From Gemmatimonadota bacterium (GTDB lineage Bacteria > Latescibacterota > UBA2968 > UBA8231): a stretch of DNA of 7,662 bases. The notes under the pieces were generated by a model. That model was not told where the DNA came from, did no database searches, and saw only the letters and a program-made list of their open reading frames with translations. The stretch covers positions 1 to 7,662 of the forward strand of contig JAPOZF010000453.1 of the NCBI GenBank assembly GCA_026706165.1, in the 5' to 3' direction. The stretch's first letter is position 1. Each line of letters begins with the position of its first letter. Below are positions 1 through 5,621 of the stretch, piece after piece. Both the position numbers and the translations under genes were made by a program.

Positions 1-2891
1 TGGAGAAGTATCTCGACGCAAACTTCCTCAAGTACCCGGGCAACGAAGCCCACCTCGTTATCGACGGGGTGCTCTTCGTCCTCGAGGACACGACGATGAC
101 CGCTGCCAAGGAAGGGGTTCTCACCTTGAGGAACGCCCGAACGGGCAGAACTTCGAGGATGGATTTCCAGACCAAGGACAAACTTCCCTTCCCCATCTAC
201 GAGTACTCCGTTCGCCAGGGGGTCAGCCGGCTCGGCTCCGGCAGCGTCGACCAGGGGGCCCTGTTCGACGACGATCCCGGTACCTTCTGGGAGCCGGACG
301 CGAACGATCCCCTCGAGAAATGGTGGATCGAGATCGACCTGGGGAGGACGGTGCTCGTCGACGAGATCGTCCTGAAGTTCGCAGATTCCGGGAACGGAGA
401 CCCGTTTCGCCAGTTCAAGGTGCTCACCGAGCCCGGCCAGCAGCTGATTCTCGAAGAGGCCGGCGAGCTCGAGTTCGCGGTCGTGGCGGGAACCGACGCG
501 CCCAACGAAGACCAGCGGACCTTCAGTTTCGGGATGGAGGACACGCGGGACGCCGCTCCCGGCTGGGACGGCCGCATGGTCGAGACCATTCGCATCGTCG
601 TCTTCGACACCAAGGGGTCCCGCCACACCAGGCTGGCATCCGAGGCCGAATGGCAGGACCTCGACCCGGCAGACCGCGGCGACATCGTCCATTTCGTCAG
701 GGATCAGGGCGGCTTCGAGGAACCGATCTCCCGGGAGGAGTACGACCAGCTGCCCGGCCAGCGGCAGGGCCGCAAGGACTTCTACCGGCGCGAGCGGCCC
801 CGCCTGGCCGAGGTCGAGGTCTGGGGCCTGGGGGACAACATCGGGCCGGGAATCAAGCAGGGCGGCGGCAGCTTCGACGTCATCGGCGAAGGGGTCAGCT
901 CCCCCATCGACGCCTTCGACGGGGATTACAACACCTATTTCTCGCAGCAGCTGCCGACCCCGACACTGGCGCAGCGCGGCCTCATGGTCGCCGACCTCGG
1001 GGCGACCTTCTGGCTCGATCAGCTGCGCATCTCGGCGGTCTGGATCCGCAGCTACACCACGGTCTTCGACGGCTACATCCACCGCGGCTCCGACGGCACC
1101 AGTGACGCGCGCGGGCGGCTGAAATGGACGCGTCTCAGCTCCCCGGAGCGGGAGAAGAACCAGGCTCCGCAGTACCTGCAGATAAAGGACGAGTACCCCG
1201 AAGCCCCGAGAATCCGCTTCCTGGAGACACGAATCGTCAGTGAAAGGGACGCCTTCCGCACCTCCAGCGAGGGGGCGGGCATCGTCGAGTACCAGCTGTA
1301 CACCCGGGCTTACCCGGCCGAAGTCGTCCTGGAGTCGGACCTGTTCGCCCTGCCGAATACCCGCAACCTCGGCCGCATCTTCTGGGACGCCGACACTCCC
1401 CCGGGAACCGGCATCCAGGTGCGGACCCGCAGCGGCGATCTGCTCGGCAAGGTGGTCCGCTACTTCGACGACGCCGGCAAGGAGATCAGCCTGACGGCCT
1501 GGAACAGTCTGCGCCGGCCGCCTCCCCCGGATACCATTTTCGTGCCGACTTCCGGCTGGAGTCCCTGGAGCAACGTCTACCAGGGATCCGGGGACCGCGT
1601 CACCTCTCCCGGTCTGCGAAAATACTTGCAGGCCCAGGTCGTGCTCACCACCGACGAGCGCGAGGCGGCCGCGCGCGTCCGCTCCCTGGAGATAGAGCTG
1701 GTAGCTCCTGTCGGGGAACGCATCCTCGCGGAAGTCTGGCCCAGCGAGGTTCCCGATCCCGGGGTGATCGACACCTTCGAGGTGTACATACGGCCCAACT
1801 TCATCGAGGATCCCGCCCCGTCGCGAAGCCTGGGGTTCGACGAGATCCTGCTCGAGCTGGGAAGCGGCGGCATCGAGCTGCTCGAACTCGCGGTCGGCGC
1901 GAATCCTGCCTCCGGGACGGCGGATCAGACTTTCAGGCCGGTCGATGGAGTTTTTTCGGACCAGGAGGGAGCCGGCCTTGAGGTGCTGCGCAACGGCGCC
2001 GATTCGATCTGGGTGCGGTTTCCCGAACTGCAGACGAGCCGGGACGATGCCGAACCGGTTTACCACCGCATCACCTCTGAAGGGGACGAGGTGCCGGTCG
2101 ATCAGAACGGCGTCCTGCTGTCGGCCGCGGCCTATGGCCTGTTGAGCGAAGGAGAGCAAGGCGCCGTGCAGTACTTCCGTCTGGAGGCCGATGGCGGGCT
2201 GGCTGAAGTCGATCACCTCGACTACACGGAACTCGACCCCTCCGAGCAGGGCCCGGTCCGCTACTTCCGGGTTCTGCAGGGAGACGGCTCGCAGTATCCG
2301 TTTTCCGCGGGAGGCGATACCCTGACCGCGGCGGGCTACAGCAGTCTCGGAAGGGCCGAGCGGGGATCGGTGGTCGCCGAGGGCAACCTCATGCGGGTTA
2401 CTTTCGCCGCCCCGGTGTACCGCAACGGCACGACCCTGGTGCTCGCCGCCCGCAACAGCGGGGGCGGCGCAAATCCGGAGGCGCCCTGGCAGACGATCGA
2501 GGCCGGCGACGCGACCCCGGCGTTCGACGGCAACACCTTGTCGATCGGTGTGCCCCTCGGTCTGGCGGCGCTTTCCGAGGTGGAGATAAGCCCGAATCCG
2601 TTCACCCCCAACGGCGACGGCATCAACGACGCAGCCCGGATCGGCCTTTCGGTCTTCAAGATAACCGCCGGCAGAGAGCTCGGGGTAAGCATTCACTCTC
2701 TCGACGGACGGCGCGTCTGGGAGGCGAAGCAGGTGGTATCCGGCGGAGCGCACACGATTCAATGGCCCGGGGTGGACAATGCCGGGAAGTCCGTGCCCCC
2801 GGGAATGTACATCTGCCGAATCGAGCTCGACGTCGATTCGAGGGATCGGGGAGAGGCCGCGGTTGCCCGCCTCATTTCGGTTGCCTATTGA
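1..2891 (+). CDS. Large secreted discoidin (F5/8 type C)-like surface protein with C-terminal FlgD-like domain (5' partial)
   Basis: The frame is open from nt 3 to the TGA at 2889-2891, giving 962 visible residues. A GTG at 69 and an ATG at 96 exist, but neither is followed by a signal peptide and the 22 codons before 69 read as ordinary protein, so the true start lies upstream. Visible residues about 74-279 form a discoidin-like beta-sandwich (LFDDDPGTFWEP, then WWIEIDLG, ending LAEVEVWG). Residues about 288-443 form a second one (AFDGDYNTYFS, VADLG, VEYQLYTRA). Residues about 445-590 are another beta-rich module with GRIFWDADTPPGT and a SPGLRKYLQAQV stretch typical of beta-sandwich or propeller-associated surface proteins. 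Residues about 860-962 are a FlgD-Ig / sorting-type domain. Six copies of a short Tyr/Trp-Leu-Gly-Tyr-Phe-Arg motif interrupt the beta modules. Discoidin domains usually bind carbohydrate or other surface ligands; a role in adhesion or glycan binding is inference. The next gene starts 26 nt downstream. Confidence 0.88.
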   Translation, partial: EKYLDANFLKYPGNEAHLVIDGVLFVLEDTTMTAAKEGVLTLRNARTGRTSRMDFQTKDKLPFPIYEYSVRQGVSRLGSGSVDQGALFDDDPGTFWEPDANDPLEKWWIEIDLGRTVLVDEIVLKFADSGNGDPFRQFKVLTEPGQQLILEEAGELEFAVVAGTDAPNEDQRTFSFGMEDTRDAAPGWDGRMVETIRIVVFDTKGSRHTRLASEAEWQDLDPADRGDIVHFVRDQGGFEEPISREEYDQLPGQRQGRKDFYRRERPRLAEVEVWGLGDNIGPGIKQGGGSFDVIGEGVSSPIDAFDGDYNTYFSQQLPTPTLAQRGLMVADLGATFWLDQLRISAVWIRSYTTVFDGYIHRGSDGTSDARGRLKWTRLSSPEREKNQAPQYLQIKDEYPEAPRIRFLETRIVSERDAFRTSSEGAGIVEYQLYTRAYPAEVVLESDLFALPNTRNLGRIFWDADTPPGTGIQVRTRSGDLLGKVVRYFDDAGKEISLTAWNSLRRPPPPDTIFVPTSGWSPWSNVYQGSGDRVTSPGLRKYLQAQVVLTTDEREAAARVRSLEIELVAPVGERILAEVWPSEVPDPGVIDTFEVYIRPNFIEDPAPSRSLGFDEILLELGSGGIELLELAVGANPASGTADQTFRPVDGVFSDQEGAGLEVLRNGADSIWVRFPELQTSRDDAEPVYHRITSEGDEVPVDQNGVLLSAAAYGLLSEGEQGAVQYFRLEADGGLAEVDHLDYTELDPSEQGPVRYFRVLQGDGSQYPFSAGGDTLTAAGYSSLGRAERGSVVAEGNLMRVTFAAPVYRNGTTLVLAARNSGGGANPEAPWQTIEAGDATPAFDGNTLSIGVPLGLAALSEVEISPNPFTPNGDGINDAARIGLSVFKITAGRELGVSIHSLDGRRVWEAKQVVSGGAHTIQWPGVDNAGKSVPPGMYICRIELDVDSRDRGEAAVARLISVAY
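630..791 (+). repeat. Protein-level repeat pair (copies 1 and 2) inside the first discoidin-like domain
   Basis: Two copies of a motif are encoded in tandem: ASEAEWQDLDPADRG followed by DIVHFVR, then ISREEYDQLPGQRQG followed by RKDFYRR. The aromatic anchors (Trp at nt 651, Tyr at nt 741) are exactly 30 residues apart. In both copies Leu follows the aromatic by three residues and Gly follows Leu by six. The pair sits just before the last strand of the discoidin-like fold (LAEVEVWG), so it looks like an insertion in a surface loop. The repeat is at protein level and is not an obvious DNA repeat. Confidence 0.7.
1452..1517 (+). repeat. Partial protein-level repeat (copy 3) in the third beta module
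   Basis: The segment reads VVRYFDDAGKEIS then LTAWNSLRR. It has the strand with Tyr-Phe and the Trp-x2-Leu helix-like part of the motif, but the Arg/Gln-Gly turn is missing and is replaced by a proline-rich run. The strand-to-helix loop is 13 residues, against 17 in the best-kept copies. The assignment is weaker than for the other copies. Confidence 0.45.
2115..2375 (+). repeat. Three protein-level repeats (copies 4-6) before the C-terminal modules
   Basis: Three consecutive copies are seen: LSAAAYGLLSEGEQG with AVQYFR, HLDYTELDPSEQG with PVRYFR, and LTAAGYSSLGRAERG with SVVAEG. Anchor Tyr codons are at 2133, 2223 and 2337, so the spacings are 30 and 38 residues. Tyr-x2-Leu and Leu-x5-Gly spacings are the same in all three. 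They are flanked by beta strands (SIWVRF before, NLMRVTF after), so they again look inserted between strands of a beta-sandwich. The last copy has lost the Tyr-Phe-Arg strand. Confidence 0.7.
2580..2888 (+). other. C-terminal FlgD-Ig / T9SS-sorting-like domain of the surface protein
   Basis: The region opens with EVEISPNPFTPNGDGIND (about nt 2577-2630) and continues with hydrophobic strands VSIHSLDGRRVW, GGAHTIQWPG, GKSVPPGMYICRIEL and a final ISVAY. This is the layout of FlgD immunoglobulin-like domains and of the related C-terminal sorting domains of the type IX secretion system in Bacteroidetes and allied phyla. The Asn-Gly-Asp-Gly-Ile-Asn-Asp loop could bind calcium. Whether it is a sorting signal or just a structural cap cannot be decided here, as no T9SS component is visible in the window. 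Confidence 0.7.
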
Positions 2892-2907
2892 GAGATCTCA
2901 ACATCTG

Positions 2908-2913
2908 GGAGGG
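2908..2913 (+). promoter_or_regulatory. Ribosome binding site deciding the GTG start at 2918
   Basis: GGAGGG lies in the 26-nt gap between the first stop (2889-2891) and the GTG at 2918. The GGAGG core ends five nt before the GTG. Together with the signal peptide that begins exactly there, it fixes the start of the second gene. No promoter-like sequence fits in the gap, so transcription is probably continuous from upstream. Confidence 0.7.
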
Positions 2914-2917
2914 TGTC

Positions 2918-2995
2918 GTGAGAAAAATCGGAGGACCAGCAGCAACCATCCTCGTCGCCGCGGCGCTGGCAGCGACAACCACGTCTGCAGCCGCC
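2918..2995 (+). other. Signal peptide coding region of the outer-membrane-like protein
   Basis: The 26 codons encode a short basic N-region (Arg2, Lys3), a hydrophobic core of Ala, Leu, Val and Ile, and a small-residue C-region ending Ala-Ala-Ala before Gln-Glu-Tyr. This is a standard Sec signal with signal peptidase I cleavage. There is no Cys after the core, so it is not a lipoprotein signal. Confidence 0.8.
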
Positions 2996-5611
2996 CAGGA
3001 GTACGGGTCACGGCTGGGCAACGTTCGGCGGGGAGGCGAAGTCTCTTTCGATCCGCGCGGCCCCGGGGTGCTGTTCGGAGCGCTCGACCCGGCGATGAAG
3101 AAGTGGTACGTGCCCCAGGAGCTCTATGCCGAGTACGCCTGGAGGCAGTGGGAATACTCGAACTACGCCCGCAGGCACTTCGCCCGTTATGTCGATATCG
3201 CCCTGGAAGGGGATTACTACTACGACCTCTACGGGAACTTCGTTACTCACGGCTGGCTCATCTTCAACAATTCGCAGAGCCAGCCCCAGCAGTTCGGCAG
3301 CTCCGTGCTCAAGGCCAACCGTTTCGACGGGTGGTTCAGCGGGGCGGTGATTTCCGCGGACGCCAAGGGGCAGTACCAGTACGCGCTGACGATCAGCAAC
3401 CAGCTGCGGACGACGCTGACCCCGATGACCTTCTCCAAACCCAAGTGGGACGGGGTCCAGTTCGACTGGGCTTCCGACAAGTACATGGGAACGGTCGTCT
3501 ATTCACGCATCAGCTCCCCGGGAGGCAGCTCGACGCTCGACCTGGAACGGCTGGCAACGAACGCCACCTCCCTGTTCGGCGGCCGGGTGGAAGGCCAGGT
3601 CGGCGATTTCGCCACCGTCGGTCTCACCTACGTGAACTCGCACCAGTCCAACACCCTGCGCGACGGTTTCAGCGGCGACCCCTTCTCCGGGGAGCTGACC
3701 ATCGATCAGAACAAAACCGTCAGCTTCATCGAGATCGTGCTGCGCGACGACTCTCCAGAGGACGGCAAGGGAGGGGCGGCCTACTTTCCCGCAGGCTCGG
3801 ACATCATCATCACCTATTCCGGGCGGGATGCGGAGGGCAGGAAGCTCCGGGACGAAGGCCAGAGGATCCGCTTCGAACCGATTGTGGAGGGCGGGTTCAT
3901 CGAAGAGGGATACCTCGCCGCCGACGGCGCCGAGGAGATCCGCCTTCGCTACGACTTCAACAACCCCGACTTCGTCAATCGTTCGAGCGCCCCGAAGGAG
4001 GAGATCGAAAAGGTCGAATTCCGCCTTGTTCTGGGGAACGACTACGAGGTCTGGGTCACCTCAAGCCAGCAGGTAAGCCAGTCCGGGGACGCGGTTCTGC
4101 TGCCCGTAACCCAGGCCGAGGGCAACGTGCAGGACAACACCAACCTGCGCGTGGTAAGCTTCGAATACGGCCTGCCGACGGCGACGCAGATTCTCGGGGG
4201 GACTCTGGAGCTGTCGGACGTGGCGGGTTTCGACGTCTACGCCGAGTACGACCTGAGCTACTCCTTCACGAAGTATCCCAATATCGCCAGCGAAAGCCAC
4301 TCTACCTCCTCGGGCTTCAAAGGGGCGCGCGCGGCGCCGGCGTGGATGATCAACGCCTCGCGGAGCAACTATCCCTGGTTCCTGTTCGGGGAGGTTTACA
4401 GCATGAACCCGCGCTACAACACCCGAACGTTCGCCACCTCCACGGATGGCTTCATCGGTTACGACGACACCCGGTTGTACGCGGTGGAGCTGGTCGAGGA
4501 CAACGACGACCAGGATCGCTTCCCCGATACGAGACGCAGGGACTCTCTGGCGGGGGACCGCGAGGTGTTTCCTGGATGGGACGAAAACAACGACTTCATT
4601 TCCGACTTCAACCAGAACGACAACGCGGTGATAACCAACTCGGTCCCGGACTACGAGGAGTCGTTCCTGCGGCACAACGTCGACCGTCCCGAGTTCCTCT
4701 TCGGCATCGATCTCAACAACAACCTGTGGGTCGACCGTTTTGAAAACGACGAGGATCCGGATTATCCCTACCGCAAGGATCACGAAGGGTTCAACCTTTA
4801 CGCCGGGACGCACCTTACGCCCGACACCCGCTTGACTGCAGGGATCCTGCGCGAAGACCTGATCTCCTCCGACCAGAAAAACCACGTCGATTACCTGATG
4901 TTCACCCTGGACCGCGATATTCCCGTCTGGGGGCGTTTCAGGGTTTTCGACATGCTCAAGTCGGTGAGGGACGACATACCCAACGACCTCCTGCAGTGGC
5001 TGCCGAACGCCAACCTGAAAACGGGGGAAGGGACCTCCATCGTCGATCCGCTGGTGGCGCCAGACACCTGGACCAACAGTTTCTGGGCCGGTCACGACTA
5101 TCGGATCGCCGGGTTGTCGACGAGCAACTACCTGAAGTGGGATTACTACAACCAGCGCAAGGACGAGGTGGAGCTCGACCTCCTGGGGCTGAGGGCGAAG
5201 GATTACTTCTTCGGCCTGATCAACAAGGCCAGCTACCGGTTCGACCTCGGCGTCCTCTGGTTCGAGCCGAGGTGGAAGAGCGAATACCGGCGGCAGACCC
5301 TGGGTCTTGCGACATCCAACCGGGAGAAAAGGGTGGAGCTGGCGCAGGTCGGCGGGCTCATCGCCGGACTTTCACTGCTGACGCATACCTTCGTGCAGGG
5401 GGGGATCGAGTTCACCTTCCTCAACGATTTCGAGGGTGACGCCGATATGAACGGCACCGCCACCGCCCTGCAGCTGACCAACATCTCCGACTACCTGGGT
5501 TACAAGCTCACTACCCAGGCAGGCATCAAGATCGACTACCTCGACCGCAAGGGGCGCGACCCCACGACGCTGGCCAAGAGCTTCATCACCGTGTACGCCG
5601 GCCTGGAGTAG
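2918..5611 (+). CDS. Large outer-membrane beta-barrel-like protein with signal peptide
   Basis: An 897-residue protein of no family I can name. The GTG start is chosen because of the GGAGGG site just upstream and because a classical signal peptide follows: VRKIGG, then a hydrophobic run ILVAAALAA, and a likely cleavage SAAA|QE after residue 26. An earlier in-frame ATG at 2762 would overlap the upstream gene by 130 nt and bury the signal peptide. The mature part is rich in Tyr, Trp and Phe in alternating, amphipathic strands (YVDIALEGDYYYDLYGNF, DVYAEYDLSYSF, YRFDLGVLWFEPRW), as in outer-membrane barrels. Residues about 268-385 look like a soluble beta-sandwich insertion, and residues about 527-624 are Asp/Asn-rich with possible calcium-binding loops. 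It ends SFITVYAGLE, not with the common terminal aromatic. By position it may export, anchor or partner the preceding surface protein; that is inference. TAG stop at 5609-5611. Confidence 0.88.
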   Translation: MRKIGGPAATILVAAALAATTTSAAAQEYGSRLGNVRRGGEVSFDPRGPGVLFGALDPAMKKWYVPQELYAEYAWRQWEYSNYARRHFARYVDIALEGDYYYDLYGNFVTHGWLIFNNSQSQPQQFGSSVLKANRFDGWFSGAVISADAKGQYQYALTISNQLRTTLTPMTFSKPKWDGVQFDWASDKYMGTVVYSRISSPGGSSTLDLERLATNATSLFGGRVEGQVGDFATVGLTYVNSHQSNTLRDGFSGDPFSGELTIDQNKTVSFIEIVLRDDSPEDGKGGAAYFPAGSDIIITYSGRDAEGRKLRDEGQRIRFEPIVEGGFIEEGYLAADGAEEIRLRYDFNNPDFVNRSSAPKEEIEKVEFRLVLGNDYEVWVTSSQQVSQSGDAVLLPVTQAEGNVQDNTNLRVVSFEYGLPTATQILGGTLELSDVAGFDVYAEYDLSYSFTKYPNIASESHSTSSGFKGARAAPAWMINASRSNYPWFLFGEVYSMNPRYNTRTFATSTDGFIGYDDTRLYAVELVEDNDDQDRFPDTRRRDSLAGDREVFPGWDENNDFISDFNQNDNAVITNSVPDYEESFLRHNVDRPEFLFGIDLNNNLWVDRFENDEDPDYPYRKDHEGFNLYAGTHLTPDTRLTAGILREDLISSDQKNHVDYLMFTLDRDIPVWGRFRVFDMLKSVRDDIPNDLLQWLPNANLKTGEGTSIVDPLVAPDTWTNSFWAGHDYRIAGLSTSNYLKWDYYNQRKDEVELDLLGLRAKDYFFGLINKASYRFDLGVLWFEPRWKSEYRRQTLGLATSNREKRVELAQVGGLIAGLSLLTHTFVQGGIEFTFLNDFEGDADMNGTATALQLTNISDYLGYKLTTQAGIKIDYLDRKGRDPTTLAKSFITVYAGLE
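4496..4789 (+). other. Asp/Asn-rich, possible calcium-binding segment in the outer-membrane-like protein
   Basis: Residues about 527-624 contain three acidic/amide clusters: EDNDDQDRFPD (4496-4528), GWDENNDFISDFNQNDN (4574-4624) and DLNNNLWVDRFENDEDPD (from 4709). The D-x-N/D-x-D/N spacing recalls thrombospondin type 3 or EF-hand-like loops that bind Ca2+. It probably forms a long extracellular or periplasmic loop between barrel strands. The metal binding is inferred from composition and spacing only. Confidence 0.5.
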
Positions 5612-5621
5612 CGGGTGCTGC

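Noticed and set aside
2762..2917. N-terminal extension of the outer-membrane-like gene from ATG 2762
   Set aside because: It would overlap the end of the conserved FlgD-like domain by 130 nt and put 52 residues in front of a good signal peptide. The GTG at 2918 has a well-placed GGAGGG.
2779..4743. Plus-strand open frame of about 654 codons overlapping the outer-membrane-like gene
   Set aside because: It is an Arg/Gly/Gln-rich, out-of-frame shadow without motifs. The overlapping frame has a ribosome site and a signal peptide.
4061..5095. Minus-strand open frame of about 344 codons with many Val residues
   Set aside because: It is antisense to the Asp/Asn-rich part of the outer-membrane-like gene (GAC/AAC codons read backwards as GTC/GTT). 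It has no start context or recognisable domain.
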